Source: Bacillus sp. V3-13 (GTDB lineage Bacteria > Bacillota > Bacilli > Bacillales > Cytobacillaceae). Taken from it: a stretch of DNA of 64,000 bases. The notes beneath the pieces were generated by a model. That model was not told where the DNA came from. It searched no databases and worked only from the letters and a program-made list of their open reading frames with translations. The position numbers and the translations under genes are program-made. The stretch's first letter is position 1, and every line of letters starts with the position of its first letter. The stretch covers positions 95,970 to 159,969 of the forward strand of contig NZ_PGUZ01000002.1 in assembly GCF_002860165.1 (NCBI RefSeq), written 5' to 3'. Positions 27,040 to 36,520 of the stretch are shown here, piece after piece.

Positions 27040-27806
27040 TTGCCATGAATCAACTGGAAGAGTTTTTCGGCCCCTTCAAGCAGTCTGGGGGATGGGCGGC
27101 AAAAAAGCTCTTCCTCAAGAACAAAGATCCGGTTTTCTTTTACGGCTTCAAGCTCGGTCCATCCAGGCCGCTTTTTGACGATATCGGGATTTACCTTTCC
27201 CCGCCTCACACCAACCCAGGCAAGGCAAATATAATCCGGGTTCCGATCAAGCACATCGTTCCAATCAGTCTGGACGCTTGCGAGCTCAACATCGTGAAAG
27301 ACATTATAGGCACCGGCCGCTTCGCTGATTTCAGTCAGCCAGTTTGTTTGCCCCGGTGTAAATACAGGCTTCGGCCACCATTCCCAATAAAGAGATGGCC
27401 GCTGGTGAACTGTTGAGGCCGCCTCCTTCAACTTTGCAAGCCTGAGTGCAAAATCGGCTGCGGCTCTTCTGCCGCGTGCCGGCACATTTAAAGCTGCAGC
27501 GGTGTTCAGGAGGTCTTCCTGGATATCGGCAAGGCTTTGCGGATTTAAAACGATATGCGGGATGTTCCGTTTTTTAAGCTCTACCACATTTTTTTCCATT
27601 CCTGGTACGCTCAATGAGGCCAGCACCAGGTCCGGCTTTAATTGTTCAACCTTGTCAATATCAATTGACAAATCGGGCCCGAGCTTCGGGAGGTTATGAA
27701 CACAATTTGGCCAGTCAGAAAAATCATCAACCCCGACTAGAGAGCCGGTCAGCTGTAAATAAGCAACGATTTCTGTATTACTTGGACATAATGACACGAT
27801 TCGCAT
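27018..27806 (-). CDS. Cytoplasmic BtuF-like (cobalamin-binding) periplasmic-binding-fold protein
   Basis: 262 residues of the helical-backbone metal/cobalamin receptor fold (PF01497): RIVSLCPSNTEIVAYL at the very N-terminus, VGVDDFSDWP, KPDLVLASLS and a C-terminal LEGAEKLFQLIH. No signal peptide, lipobox or linked permease/ATPase, so it cannot be an ordinary transport receptor as it stands. Start ATG with TAGGAGG upstream. Annotated homologues are usually called cobalamin-binding protein; ligand unproven. Twelve bases downstream of yuiD on the same strand, so probably cotranscribed with it. Confidence 0.8.
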   Translation of the reverse strand: MRIVSLCPSNTEIVAYLQLTGSLVGVDDFSDWPNCVHNLPKLGPDLSIDIDKVEQLKPDLVLASLSVPGMEKNVVELKKRNIPHIVLNPQSLADIQEDLLNTAAALNVPARGRRAAADFALRLAKLKEAASTVHQRPSLYWEWWPKPVFTPGQTNWLTEISEAAGAYNVFHDVELASVQTDWNDVLDRNPDYICLAWVGVRRGKVNPDIVKKRPGWTELEAVKENRIFVLEEELFCRPSPRLLEGAEKLFQLIHGKQKTGSV

Positions 27807-27818
27807 GATGACGGCCTC

Positions 27819-28298
27819 CTATACGACAAAAAGAAAATAAAGAAGCAAGGTAAGGAGCACTCCGGTCAGTCCGCCAAAAAAGACTTCGATCGGCTTATGA
27901 CCGAGCAACTCCTTCAGCTCTTTCCGCTTCTCCTGCTCCGGTTTTTTCTGCCACATTTTTGCTTCCTCCATAAACTTGGTAAAATCAGCAACAAGCTGGT
28001 TAAGAACAATCGCCTGTTCACCAGCCTGGCGGCGGACACCGGTTGCATCGAACATCGTAATGATCGCAAATATAGCTGCTACTGCAAAGACTGCGGAATG
28101 TAAACCTGTCTCGAGCGCCACACCAGTAGAAAGAGCCGTAACAGCTGCAGAATGGGAGCTGGGCATTCCCCCGGTGCTCGTCAGCAAGGACCAGTCAAGC
28201 CTTCTCGTTGCGATGAATTGAATCGGGACTTTCACAAACTGGGCGAAAAAAATCGCTGCCAACGATGCCCAGAAAGGAAAATTCGTAAGTAATTCCAA
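27819..28298 (-). CDS. yuiD: Divergent PAP2/DUF212 membrane protein YuiD
   Basis: 159 residues with hydrophobic helices at about 5-25, 50-90 and 140-158. The GGMPSSHSAAVTALSTGV motif is the acid phosphatase/vanadium-haloperoxidase core of the DUF212 family, and RRQAGEQAIVLNQL is also conserved. Probably a membrane phosphatase; substrate unknown. Start TTG at 28298 preceded by AAAGGTGG. Confidence 0.9.
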   Translation of the reverse strand: MELLTNFPFWASLAAIFFAQFVKVPIQFIATRRLDWSLLTSTGGMPSSHSAAVTALSTGVALETGLHSAVFAVAAIFAIITMFDATGVRRQAGEQAIVLNQLVADFTKFMEEAKMWQKKPEQEKRKELKELLGHKPIEVFFGGLTGVLLTLLLYFLFVV

Positions 28299-28657
28299 TT
28301 AAAAAACCACCTTTTTATTTATCGTCTATTACATAATATAAAAGAAAAACAAATGAATTGTTCGCCTTGACGAAATTCATAAAATAAACCGTCTATTATT
28401 ATGTAATAACCGCTATGAGAGATTGGAAACATTTAAGTGGGTTGCTGCTTTTGTTAAGATAAAAATGCAGTGAAATTTATGTGCAAGACTTTCGTGACAG
28501 GATTATTATACCAAAAGATATCGATCGTGTTCCTTTTTCACAAACGGATTCTTTGCCGAAGCTTCCAAAACTCTATTTGTTCTTGGAAGATGATTAGAAA
28601 CTCGAAATATCTGTTTTTTTTCGTTATAATAAATCCTATACTTTGGGGGTGTTTGGA
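28299..28657 (+). promoter_or_regulatory. yuiD-pepA divergent region
   Basis: 359 A+T-rich bases without a credible ORF. A candidate -10 TATAAT at 28625-28630 with a weak TCGAAA -35 (28602-28607, 17-base spacer) would serve pepA. Confidence 0.45.
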
Positions 28658-30160
28658 ATGTTTCATATAAAAAAAGACTTTAGTTTTGCAAATGAGCATG
28701 AATGCCTGGTGATTGGCATTTTTGAAAAACCTGACAAGCTTGAAGGAATCATCGCAGATGCCGATGATGAATTTGCAGCTCAGCTTGCTGAACTTGTAAA
28801 AAACGGCGACATTTCGGCAAAGAAAAAAGCAATCTCTAAAATACATACTTTTGGCAAAATAGCTGCAAAACGCATTTTTTTCGTAGGTCTGGGCAAAGAA
28901 AAGGATTTTACATTCGAACTGCTCCGCAAAGCCTTCGGTGCTGCATTTAAAGCTGTCGAATCAGCAAAATATCAGGAAGCAGCTGTTTATTTGGATTCTT
29001 TTATAAATGAGGAAGTTGACCGACAGGACGCGGCCCATGCTTTAAGTGAAGCTTTCGCTTTGGCGACATACTGTTTTGAAGGCTATAAGCAAAAGTCGAA
29101 TGAACCGGAAAAGAAAATTGAAAGCATCTCCGTCTATTCGGAATTGGCCGATGAAGAGGATATCCGCGCGTCATTATCAGTTGGCGCCGCATTCGGTCAG
29201 GGAACGAACTCCGCCCGTACGCTCGTCAACCTGCCCGGCAATATGCTGACGGCGACAGATATGGCAAACTACGCAAGAGAGCTTGCCGCCAAATATGATT
29301 TTGAAGCAGAGATACTGGGAAAAGAAGAGATGCAGAAGCTTGGGATGGGAGCGTTATTAGCTGTAAATCAGGGATCGTCCGAACCGCCCCAAATGATTGT
29401 CCTTAAATATCAGGGAAAAGAAGAGTGGAAGGATGTTATTGGCCTTGTAGGTAAAGGAATAACGTTCGATACGGGTGGTTATTCGCTTAAACCGAAGGAT
29501 GGCATTGTCGGGATGAAAATGGATATGGGGGGCGCGGCAGCTGTCCTTGGCGCAATGGAAATTATCGGTGAACTGAAACCCGGGCAAAACGTCGTTGCAG
29601 TTATTGCTTCGACCGATAATATGATTAGTGGAGCGGCATTTAAACCGGATGATGTGATTACCTCGATGAGCGGAAAAACAATTGAGGTCCTCAATACCGA
29701 TGCGGAAGGCAGGCTTGTCCTTGCAGATGCGGTTACTTATGCAAAGCATCATGGTGCTGATTATTTAGTTGATGTTGCAACGCTAACAGGCGGAGTGATC
29801 ATTGCCCTTGGAACAGAGACAACCGGGGGGCTGACGAATAATGAGAAGCTTTTTGAGCAGGTGCTTGAAGCCTCATTAGAAGCGGGAGAACGGATTTGGC
29901 GCCTGCCATTATTTGAAGATGATAAAGAACGGGTTAGAAGCAGCAAGATTGCCGATTTAAACAATTCCCCGGGCCGTGAAGGCCATGCAATTATGGGCGG
30001 AGCGTTTGTCGGTGAGTTTGCAGAAGAGACACCGTGGGTGCATCTTGACATCGCAGGTACGGCAACGACGAAAAGGGAAAGCGATCTCGGCCCTGCCGGT
30101 GCGACAGGAGTTATGGCGCGGACACTTGCCTTGCTTGTCGAACGTTTTGAAATAAAATAA
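28658..30160 (+). CDS. pepA: Leucyl aminopeptidase (M17)
   Basis: 500 residues, same length as Bacillus subtilis YuiE. The M17 catalytic domain carries [16 protein letters not shown], the metal and substrate motif [17 protein letters not shown], and [21 protein letters not shown]. Two-metal cytosolic enzyme releasing N-terminal amino acids from peptides. Start ATG at 28658 follows GGGGGTG; an upstream in-frame TTG is less likely. Monocistronic, closed by a terminator. Confidence 0.96.
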   Translation: MFHIKKDFSFANEHECLVIGIFEKPDKLEGIIADADDEFAAQLAELVKNGDISAKKKAISKIHTFGKIAAKRIFFVGLGKEKDFTFELLRKAFGAAFKAVESAKYQEAAVYLDSFINEEVDRQDAAHALSEAFALATYCFEGYKQKSNEPEKKIESISVYSELADEEDIRASLSVGAAFGQGTNSARTLVNLPGNMLTATDMANYARELAAKYDFEAEILGKEEMQKLGMGALLAVNQGSSEPPQMIVLKYQGKEEWKDVIGLVGKGITFDTGGYSLKPKDGIVGMKMDMGGAAAVLGAMEIIGELKPGQNVVAVIASTDNMISGAAFKPDDVITSMSGKTIEVLNTDAEGRLVLADAVTYAKHHGADYLVDVATLTGGVIIALGTETTGGLTNNEKLFEQVLEASLEAGERIWRLPLFEDDKERVRSSKIADLNNSPGREGHAIMGGAFVGEFAEETPWVHLDIAGTATTKRESDLGPAGATGVMARTLALLVERFEIK

Positions 30161-30169
30161 GAGTAGATT

Positions 30170-30200
30170 AAACTCCGGAACCCCAGCCTCCGGAGTTTTT
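30170..30200 (+). terminator. Intrinsic terminator after pepA
   Basis: 10-bp stem AAACTCCGGA/TCCGGAGTTT with a 9-base loop and a T5 run. Confidence 0.93.
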
Positions 30201-30346
30201 GATTGGCGTAAAAGAATATAATATTTTGCGTGAAACTCGACAAGAGGGAAAGAACCCATGCAAATACTGGATTCGCCCACTCAATGTAAGGGCATTTTGC
30301 ATATGAAGTAGTGTAAGCAAGTTTTACAGGAGAAGGAGGTACCCAA

Positions 30347-30556
30347 ATGCATGATTACAGACAACCGTATTATGGATATGGAAGAAGAAGGTTCTTCTTT
30401 GGCGGGCCATTTCTCGGTGGGCTATTAGGCGGCCTTGTCGGCAGCGCTTTATTATATCCGCGTCCGTACTACCCATATCCTTATTATCCTCCATATCCAT
30501 ATCCTCCGTATGGCTATGGTTACGGCTATGGTGGATATGGCGGTTATCCGTATTAA
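30347..30556 (+). CDS. Tyr/Gly/Pro-rich small protein
   Basis: 69 residues. A basic N-terminus (DYRQPYYGYGRRRFFFGG) leads into a Gly-rich hydrophobic stretch (FLGGLLGGLVGSALL) and a tail of YPYPYYPPYPYPPYGYGYG type repeats; about one residue in four is Tyr. GAAGGAGGT eight bases upstream of the ATG and a strong terminator after the stop show a real, single-gene unit. Similar low-complexity Tyr-rich proteins occur in Bacillus spore coats and surfaces, but I cannot assign it. Confidence 0.85.
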   Translation: MHDYRQPYYGYGRRRFFFGGPFLGGLLGGLVGSALLYPRPYYPYPYYPPYPYPPYGYGYGYGGYGGYPY

Positions 30557-30569
30557 GTAATGCAAGCAG

Positions 30570-30602
30570 ACAGCTCTTTGGTGCGAAAGAGCTGTTTTTT
30601 TT
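30570..30602 (+). terminator. Intrinsic terminator after the Tyr-rich gene
   Basis: Perfect 10-bp stem ACAGCTCTTT/AAAGAGCTGT, 6-base loop, then eight T. Confidence 0.95.
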
Positions 30603-30978
30603 GTGTCAATGTGGAGTGGTATTCGAGCAGATCGCAAAAAGAATATTACCACAACATTCTATAACCGTTGGTGTATCAGGCTTACATTTTCTTTTTGCCA
30701 GAGTAGCTTTTTTCTGAGCAAAAAACAAAAGCCTCGCTGTTTTTAACATTGATCTGAAGTCCGTATGATCATCAGTCGGCAGAAGTATGACAGATTGAAA
30801 CAAAAAGCTTAATATAATAACACAGGCATATTTTTAACGGGTGTGTGTTTTTAACGATAACCGCTATGTGATTATTAATAAATGAAAACATCAGCAACAC
30901 ATCGAAATGATTAGTACAAGATAGAGAGTGCTAGAAGCCCGCATGCCCCAAAGGGAATTGCGAGGGGAGGGAATGCGA
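30603..30978 (+). other. Gene-free stretch before dedA
   Basis: No ORF with a ribosome site on either strand. A possible promoter is ATGACA (about 30787) with TAATAT 17 bases further. TTTTTAACG occurs twice (30830-30860) without other symmetry. Confidence 0.35.
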
Positions 30979-31581
30979 GTGGATCTGGAGTTTATACTGA
31001 ATATTATTGAAGAGGGCGGTTACTCAGGGCTTTTCCTGTGGCTGTGGTTAGGCATTTTTGGAATGCCGGTTCCAAACGAGGTAATCGTCATGACCGTAGG
31101 CCTGGCAACATCCCAAGGTGTTCTGAATCCAATTTTGACCTTTTTTGTTGTTTACATTGGGATTCTGACGGCATTAACAACGATTTATGCGCTCGGGCAT
31201 TTTCTTGGAAGGCCGCTGCTCCGCATGTTCGCAAAAAAGAAGAAGTTCTCCAAGTCGATCGAAAAATCATTGTATTTAATAGAAAAATATCATGCATTCT
31301 CTCTATCATTCAGCTATTTTCTGCCCGGTGTCAGAAACTTCGTCCCCTTTCTGTATGGCTCAAGCCGGCTGCCTTATAAATCGTTTGCGCTATTCGCATA
31401 TTCAGGCGCTTTCGTATGGCTGTTGATCATGTTCACTTTAGGATACATGTTCGGCGAGGAGATTGACACGATTATGCAATATGGGAAAGAACTGTTGTTG
31501 ATTTTGGGGGTATGTGCAGCCATATATGTATCGTTTAAAATGTATAGAAAAAAGCGAAGGGAAAAGATGCAGGCAAGTTAG
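30979..31581 (+). CDS. DedA family membrane protein
   Basis: 200 residues with at least four membrane segments. DedA/SNARE-associated motifs: the FGMPVPNEVIVMTVG loop near the N-terminus and SFSYFLPGVRNFVPFLYGSSR, whose Arg is conserved. DedA proteins act in envelope integrity and lipid or undecaprenyl-phosphate translocation; this member's role is not defined. I prefer GTG at 30979 because GGGGAGG lies 8 bases upstream; ATG at 30973 is too close to it. Confidence 0.9.
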   Translation: MDLEFILNIIEEGGYSGLFLWLWLGIFGMPVPNEVIVMTVGLATSQGVLNPILTFFVVYIGILTALTTIYALGHFLGRPLLRMFAKKKKFSKSIEKSLYLIEKYHAFSLSFSYFLPGVRNFVPFLYGSSRLPYKSFALFAYSGAFVWLLIMFTLGYMFGEEIDTIMQYGKELLLILGVCAAIYVSFKMYRKKRREKMQAS

Positions 31582-31613
31582 TTTCAAAATAGCGCGTCTG
31601 GAGGGGAATTGGT

Positions 31614-31997
31614 TTGAACATTGAAAATACTTTGATCAGCACACTCGGGATTGAGATCATTGAACTCGAAAAGGGGAAGGTAACAGCGACAATGCCAGTC
31701 GATGAAAGAACGAGACAGCCTTTTGGCCTGCTCCATGGCGGAGCTTCTGTGGCCCTTGCGGAGACGGTTGCCAGTATAGGTGCGTATGAGTTGGTTGACA
31801 AAGAAACAGAAGCGGTTGCAGGACTTGAGATTAACGCCAATCATGTCCGCGGTAAAACGGATGGGGTTGTTACAGCAAGAGCGACTGTGCTGCATCATGG
31901 AAAAACGACGATGGTGTGGGATATTAAAATTGTGGATGAACAAGAAAAGCTGATCTGTGTCTCAAGATGTACAATGGCAGTGCTGCAAAGAAAATAA
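31614..31997 (+). CDS. yuxO: Hotdog-fold acyl-CoA thioesterase YuxO
   Basis: 127 residues, PaaI-type hotdog thioesterase: QPFGLLHGGASVALAETVAS holds the conserved HGG and catalytic Glu, followed by GLEINANHVRG. Family members include 1,4-dihydroxy-2-naphthoyl-CoA thioesterase of menaquinone synthesis. Start TTG at 31614 follows GGAGGGGA. It lies 32 bases after dedA and is probably in the same transcript. Confidence 0.9.
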   Translation: MNIENTLISTLGIEIIELEKGKVTATMPVDERTRQPFGLLHGGASVALAETVASIGAYELVDKETEAVAGLEINANHVRGKTDGVVTARATVLHHGKTTMVWDIKIVDEQEKLICVSRCTMAVLQRK

Positions 31998-32012
31998 CAT
32001 TATCAACGTTTA

Positions 32013-32044
32013 CGAAGAAGGGAACAATGAAGCACCCTTCTTCG
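32013..32044. terminator. Hairpin between yuxO and sfnG
   Basis: Perfect 10-bp stem CGAAGAAGGG/CCCTTCTTCG with a 12-base loop between convergent genes. Confidence 0.8.
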
Positions 32045-32076
32045 ATCAATCAACAAAGGCTTAGCCAAAGACATAA

Positions 32077-33174
32077 TTACGAAAATGATACGGCAGGCTC
32101 GTCTTTGTGCAATAGCTGTTCTTTTTCCTTGACGAGAGGAATGACTTCTTCACCAAAACGCTGCAAATCTTCTTCGTAGTGAAAATGCCCGGTTAAAACG
32201 AGATCTATGCCAATTTTCTTTAACTCAATGATTCGATCAGCGACCTGTTCGGCTGTACCGATTAAACCCGTCTTAAATCCATCATTATATTGAACAAGAT
32301 CCTCGAACGTGGAATTCGCCCACATTCCCTGTTTATCTCTCGTCGATTGCCCAGCCTCTTTAACCGCTTCTTTAAAGCCGTTAACTGCTTCAACATCAGC
32401 GTTTGCGACAATATCCCTTAATAATTGAACTGCCTCTTCCTCAGTATCCCTGACGATAGCGAAGCCGTTAACCGCAAACTTTAAGCTCCGCCCTTCTTTT
32501 TCAGCAAGCTTTTTTACTTCATCTATTTGGCTTTTAAAGCCTTCAAGTGTATTTCCGTTCATAAAGTAATAATCAGAAACGCGGGCCGCCATTTTCTTGG
32601 CCGCCAAAGAATTCCCACCCTGGAATATTGGCAGTTCTGCTCCCTGAACCGGTTTCGGTTTGAGAGGAGCTTCATTTATGCGGTAAAAGTCTCCTTTAAA
32701 AGTGGTTGTTTCTTCTGTCCACAGCGATCTTAACACTTGAATAAACTCTTCAGCCCTCCGGTATCGTTCATCATGTTCAAGCCATGGCTCTCCATATCCG
32801 ATGAATTCCTGCTTGAACCATCCGCTGACAACATTGACGGCGGCGCGTCCATTGCTTATTTGATCCAGAGTAGCCAGCATTTTTGCGTATACACCAGGGT
32901 GCCATAAGCCCGGATGAACAGCAGAAATCAATTTTAACTTATCTGTGACTGAGGCGAGTGCAGAAGCAAGCGTGATTGCCTCCAGCTGGTTTTCTGCTCC
33001 ATAGCTTGCAAAAAAGCGTGTTTGCAGCAATGCGTAGTCATAACCGGATTGTTCCGCAATTTGCGCATATTTTTTATTTGATTCAAAATTCCATCCTGTT
33101 CTTTGAGGCTGTTTGGACACAACAAGCCCGCCGCTGACATTTGGTACCCAGTATGCAAATTGCAGATTTCCCAT
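32077..33174 (-). CDS. sfnG: FMNH2-dependent dimethyl sulfone monooxygenase-type enzyme
   Basis: 365 residues, bacterial luciferase/SsuD superfamily TIM barrel. The N-terminal FAYWVPNVSGGLVVSKQPQR and the C-terminal SFEDLVQYNDGFKTGLIGT are the pattern of SfnG rather than SsuD; further blocks are NVVSGWFKQEFIGYGEPWL and HDERYRRAEEFI. SfnG oxidises dimethyl sulfone to methanesulfinate, allowing organosulfur use. An SsuD-like alkanesulfonate substrate cannot be excluded. ATG preceded by AAAGGAGACG. A SAM-I riboswitch directly upstream ties it to sulfur limitation. No reductase gene is adjacent. Confidence 0.85.
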   Translation of the reverse strand: MGNLQFAYWVPNVSGGLVVSKQPQRTGWNFESNKKYAQIAEQSGYDYALLQTRFFASYGAENQLEAITLASALASVTDKLKLISAVHPGLWHPGVYAKMLATLDQISNGRAAVNVVSGWFKQEFIGYGEPWLEHDERYRRAEEFIQVLRSLWTEETTTFKGDFYRINEAPLKPKPVQGAELPIFQGGNSLAAKKMAARVSDYYFMNGNTLEGFKSQIDEVKKLAEKEGRSLKFAVNGFAIVRDTEEEAVQLLRDIVANADVEAVNGFKEAVKEAGQSTRDKQGMWANSTFEDLVQYNDGFKTGLIGTAEQVADRIIELKKIGIDLVLTGHFHYEEDLQRFGEEVIPLVKEKEQLLHKDEPAVSFS

Positions 33175-33295
33175 AAAGTAATCGTCTCCTTTTTTAAGTA
33201 GATTTCACCTTGTCTTGTTTAGTTTGGTGCACGCGGCTTACATAATTGATTTACTCTTTTTTTATTAAAAATTTGCACATTTCTTACGGAAAATC

Positions 33296-33328
33296 AAAAA
33301 CCCCCTCACTCAGGAAGAGAGAAGGGGT
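33296..33328 (-). terminator. Expression-platform terminator of the SAM riboswitch
   Basis: On the minus strand CCCCTTCTCTC pairs with GAGTGAGGGGG (one mismatch), 5-base loop, followed by TTTTTGATTTT, about 120 bases before the sfnG start. Confidence 0.88.
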
Positions 33329-33354
33329 GTGGATGAATACATTCAACGATCCGC

Positions 33355-33464
33355 CTTCTCATCTTCGGAAATAATGATGTTTCCTCTGAATTTGGCACCG
33401 GGCAAATGAATGCTGGTTGCCGAGGCTTCGCAGGGTCAGTCCCTCCACCTCTCTTGATAAGAAG
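33355..33464 (-). promoter_or_regulatory. SAM-I (S-box) riboswitch
   Basis: Minus-strand sequence shows the S-box landmarks in order: P1 5' arm CTTCTTATC, then AAGAGAGGTGGAGGGACTG, ACCCTGCGAAGCC, CGGCAACC, the P3/P4 arms, and P1 3' arm GATGAGAAG. When SAM is bound, P1 forms and the downstream terminator stops transcription of sfnG. Confidence 0.95.
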
Positions 33465-33490
33465 AATAGAAATATTAACTTATAATGAAC

Positions 33491-33519
33491 ATCATAAACA
33501 CTGCGCACTAATTCGTCAA
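33491..33519 (-). promoter_or_regulatory. Promoter of the S-box/sfnG transcript
   Basis: Minus strand TTGACG (33514-33519), 17-base spacer, TATGAT (33491-33496), ending about 26 bases before the aptamer. Confidence 0.85.
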
Positions 33520-33579
33520 CCTTTTTCGAATTTTTAATCAATTCAAACAGACTGAACCTATATTAGAGGCCAGGGGGCT

Positions 33580-33960
33580 TTAATGATCTCTTTGCCTCAC
33601 ACGGCTTTCGCGTCTCCAGACTGCTTCCTTTAAATCATCCTGAACGCTTTTCTCCCACAGTTTAACTCCAGAATTGTAAGCAGCTCGGCTGATCAGATGT
33701 CCGGCGACCGGAGACGTTATAAAAATAAACACAATCCCAAGGATGATTCTCGAATTGAAGTGGTCTTGTTCGATATAAAAATAAATAAAGGTTCCAAGCA
33801 GGATGGACATTACCCCGAGAGTGGCGCTTTTGGAAGCGGCATGGTTCCGGGTATAAACATCCGGCAGGCGGACCACCCCAAAAGCTGCTACCAGGCTTAA
33901 AAATGCCCCAATAAGAATGAACGCTCCGCTTATAAATCTAAAGATCTCGATCACTTTCAA
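33580..33960 (-). CDS. mrpG: Na+/H+ antiporter subunit G
   Basis: 126 residues with three membrane helices and the MnhG/PhaG pattern [23 protein letters not shown]. Start TTG at 33960, behind AGGGGGTC, gives the family length; a longer in-frame start would run far into mrpF. Last gene of mrpABCDEFG and overlaps mrpF by 23 bases. Confidence 0.93.
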   Translation of the reverse strand: MKVIEIFRFISGAFILIGAFLSLVAAFGVVRLPDVYTRNHAASKSATLGVMSILLGTFIYFYIEQDHFNSRIILGIVFIFITSPVAGHLISRAAYNSGVKLWEKSVQDDLKEAVWRRESRVRQRDH

Positions 33961-34222
33961 TAATGACCCCCTTTTCAAGATATTTTGAAAAGGCAACGGT
34001 TCCAATAAAGGCAAGAATCCCAATTAACAAAATGACTTCGAGAAATGCACTTGTCCTGAGGATAATCGATACAATCGCGATAATCGCAACGAGATTAATG
34101 CCGATCGCGTCAAGTGCGACAACCCGGTCAGGAACACTTGGTCCTTTAATGAGCCGATATATGAGCCCGAGCATTGACAGTGAAATAAATAGGAGCGACA
34201 ACTGCATCACGACATTAAACAC
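33938..34222 (-). CDS. mrpF: Na+/H+ antiporter subunit F
   Basis: 94 residues, three hydrophobic helices, MnhF/PhaF motif [22 protein letters not shown] start with GGAGGTG 7 bases upstream, sharing its first base with the mrpE stop. Needed for assembly of the Mrp complex. Confidence 0.94.
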   Translation of the reverse strand: MFNVVMQLSLLFISLSMLGLIYRLIKGPSVPDRVVALDAIGINLVAIIAIVSIILRTSAFLEVILLIGILAFIGTVAFSKYLEKGVIIESDRDL

Positions 34223-34698
34223 TAGCGGCTCACCTCCATGATTGCCTTTTCGAACGTGTTCTTAATACTGCTGATTGCGTCTTCAACATCGTCAATATCC
34301 ATTGCATGGACATAAAGAATTTTGTTGTCTGGCGAAACATCAACAACGAGCGTTCCGGGCGTTAATGTGATCAGATTGGCCAGCACAGTGATTTCCCAAT
34401 CCTTTTCGAGTACGGTAGGCAATGCAAAAATCCCCGGCTTCATGTCGAGCTTTGGCCTTAAGACGACCTTTAAAACCGCGATGTTGGATAACACAAGCTC
34501 TTTTAAAAAAATAAGCAACAGAGCAATCACTGCGTTCACCCGGTGTAAATAAAAACGGGAGTTGAAAAACCGCCTGAAGGCAAAAATAATCAAGAGCCCG
34601 AAGAGATAACCAACAAAAAATGTGACCACGTCAAAAGACACGGTGATAAACATCCATGTGAACGCTAATAGAAAGTTTAATAAAATTTGAAATGCCAT
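34222..34698 (-). CDS. mrpE: Na+/H+ antiporter subunit E
   Basis: 158 residues, MnhE/PhaE family: an N-terminal hydrophobic half and a cytoplasmic C-terminus with TLTPGTLVVDVSPDNKILYVHAMD. ATG start, 6 bases after mrpD. Confidence 0.94.
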   Translation of the reverse strand: MAFQILLNFLLAFTWMFITVSFDVVTFFVGYLFGLLIIFAFRRFFNSRFYLHRVNAVIALLLIFLKELVLSNIAVLKVVLRPKLDMKPGIFALPTVLEKDWEITVLANLITLTPGTLVVDVSPDNKILYVHAMDIDDVEDAISSIKNTFEKAIMEVSR

Positions 34699-34704
34699 AG
34701 TCCA

Positions 34705-36186
34705 TTACTCCTTCAATACAGCTTCAATGTAAATGGACGGATCGGATAATGTTTCTGCAGCCTTGATAATGTAAGGCATCAAAACCTCTGTGCCGATTCC
34801 ATATAAAACAGATAATCCCACCAATACGAATGGAGCAACCATCAGGGCTCCGACGGGCACTTTATCCTCACCTTCAAACGTCCGCGGATTTCCCCAAAAA
34901 CCATGAATAAATACTTTCATTACGGAAAACAGCATAAGCAGGCTTGACATAAGGACAATGGCCGCACCCCAAAATCGCTCTCCTTCAAATCCCCCTTGGA
35001 CAATTAACAGTTTTCCGGCAAAACCGCTTAGTGGTGGAATCCCGGCGAGCGCAAGGGAAGCAAGGAAAAAACTCCAGCCAAGACCGGGATACCGTTTGAT
35101 CAATCCGCTAAAGCCGCGTAAGTTGCTGGTCCCAGTTATGGCAATCATAACACCTGCGAGGAAAAAAAGGGCTGCTTTGATAATCATATCGTGCATCAGA
35201 TAAAAAATTGAACCCGCTAAAGTAGTCGGCGTCATCACTGATACGCCAAACAAAATGATCCCGACAGCAACGATAATATTGTAAATAATGATCTTATTGA
35301 CATCCCAAAAGGCAATCGCGCCAATTACTCCGAAGATGATCGTCAAAATCGCCAAAACACTTAAAATTTGGTGTGTGTAACCTGCGTCATGATTGAAAAA
35401 CAATGTATATGTGCGCATGATCGAGTAGACGCCGACTTTTGTGAGCAATGCGCCAAACAGCGCCGTGATCGCTGACGGCGGAGCATAATAGGATCCGGGG
35501 AGCCAAAAATAAAGCGGGAAAATGGCGCCTTTTAATCCGAAAACAATTAAAAATAATATGGCAATCACGGTGAGAATTCCGGACTGGTTCGCTGCGTTGA
35601 TGCGCTCTGAAATATGAGCCATGTTCAGCGTGCCGACAACGGAGTACAGAAAACCGACAGTAATAACAAACAATGCGGAAGAAATAACATTCACGAGAAT
35701 ATATTTGATCGATTCACGAAGCTGTATCTTTGTGCCGCCATGGACAATTAATACGTAAGATGCCATCAGCAGGACTTCAAAGAATACAAACAGGTTAAAT
35801 ATATCACCGGTCGTAAACGCCCCATTGACACCGACGATTAAAAATAAAACGACCGGATAATAATAAAACCTTTCTCTGTCTTCTCCAATCGAGCGGAATG
35901 AGTAGATGATACAAGTAAACGCTATAATGCTGGTCGTTAATACAAGCATAGCGGAAAGCATATCGGAAACAAGCGTGATTCCGAACGGGGCTTCCCAATT
36001 GCTTACATCCATCGTTTGGATGCCTTCGGTTTTGACTTGTTGAACCAGCATGACCGAGACAATCATTGTAATAAATGAGGACAGGGCGGCACCCCATCGC
36101 TGGATTTGGATGTTTTTGCTGAAAAAGATCAGCAGGACCCCTGATATTAAAGGGATCAATATCGGCATTATAATCAAATTATTCAT
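34705..36186 (-). CDS. mrpD: Na+/H+ antiporter subunit D
   Basis: 493 residues, about 14 membrane helices, related to complex I NuoM/NuoN proton-channel subunits. Proton_antipo_M features include the [16 protein letters not shown] helix with its conserved Glu, [20 protein letters not shown] and [15 protein letters not shown]. One of the two ion-translocating subunits. Overlaps mrpC by 8 bases. Confidence 0.96.
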   Translation of the reverse strand: MNNLIIMPILIPLISGVLLIFFSKNIQIQRWGAALSSFITMIVSVMLVQQVKTEGIQTMDVSNWEAPFGITLVSDMLSAMLVLTTSIIAFTCIIYSFRSIGEDRERFYYYPVVLFLIVGVNGAFTTGDIFNLFVFFEVLLMASYVLIVHGGTKIQLRESIKYILVNVISSALFVITVGFLYSVVGTLNMAHISERINAANQSGILTVIAILFLIVFGLKGAIFPLYFWLPGSYYAPPSAITALFGALLTKVGVYSIMRTYTLFFNHDAGYTHQILSVLAILTIIFGVIGAIAFWDVNKIIIYNIIVAVGIILFGVSVMTPTTLAGSIFYLMHDMIIKAALFFLAGVMIAITGTSNLRGFSGLIKRYPGLGWSFFLASLALAGIPPLSGFAGKLLIVQGGFEGERFWGAAIVLMSSLLMLFSVMKVFIHGFWGNPRTFEGEDKVPVGALMVAPFVLVGLSVLYGIGTEVLMPYIIKAAETLSDPSIYIEAVLKE

Positions 36187-36520
36187 GTCTTTCGGTACCT
36201 CTCAAACGCTCCATATTATCCGTCCCCAGCTCTTGGTAAGCCCTGTAAGCCAAGACAAGGAAAAACGCGGTAACTCCAAAGCTGATCACAATCGCTGTTA
36301 AGATGAGAGCCTGTGGAATTGGGTCAGTATAAGTTTCAGCATGTTCACCCAATAATGGTGGAGCCCCCCGCTTAAGACCTCCCATTGTTAAAAGCAAAAG
36401 GTGGGCACCATGGCTCAATAATCCTGTCCCGATGATGATGCGGAGCAAGCTTTTTGACAGCATTAAGTAAGTGGCAGACATAAACAAAATTCCGATAACA
36501 AAAGCCATTAAAATCTCCAT
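36179..36520 (-). CDS. mrpC: Na+/H+ antiporter subunit C
   Basis: 113 residues, three helices, NuoK-like. Motifs [22 protein letters not shown] and [20 protein letters not shown] are typical of MnhC/PhaC. The start overlaps the mrpB stop (TAATG). Confidence 0.95.
   Translation of the reverse strand: MEILMAFVIGILFMSATYLMLSKSLLRIIIGTGLLSHGAHLLLLTMGGLKRGAPPLLGEHAETYTDPIPQALILTAIVISFGVTAFFLVLAYRAYQELGTDNMERLRGTERHE

Noticed and set aside
29761..30243. 160-codon minus-strand open frame over the 3' end of pepA
   Set aside because: Shadow of the M17 catalytic domain; product has no recognisable features.
30609..30746. 45-codon ORF after the Tyr-rich gene
   Set aside because: No ribosome site, starts right after a terminator, basic low-information product.
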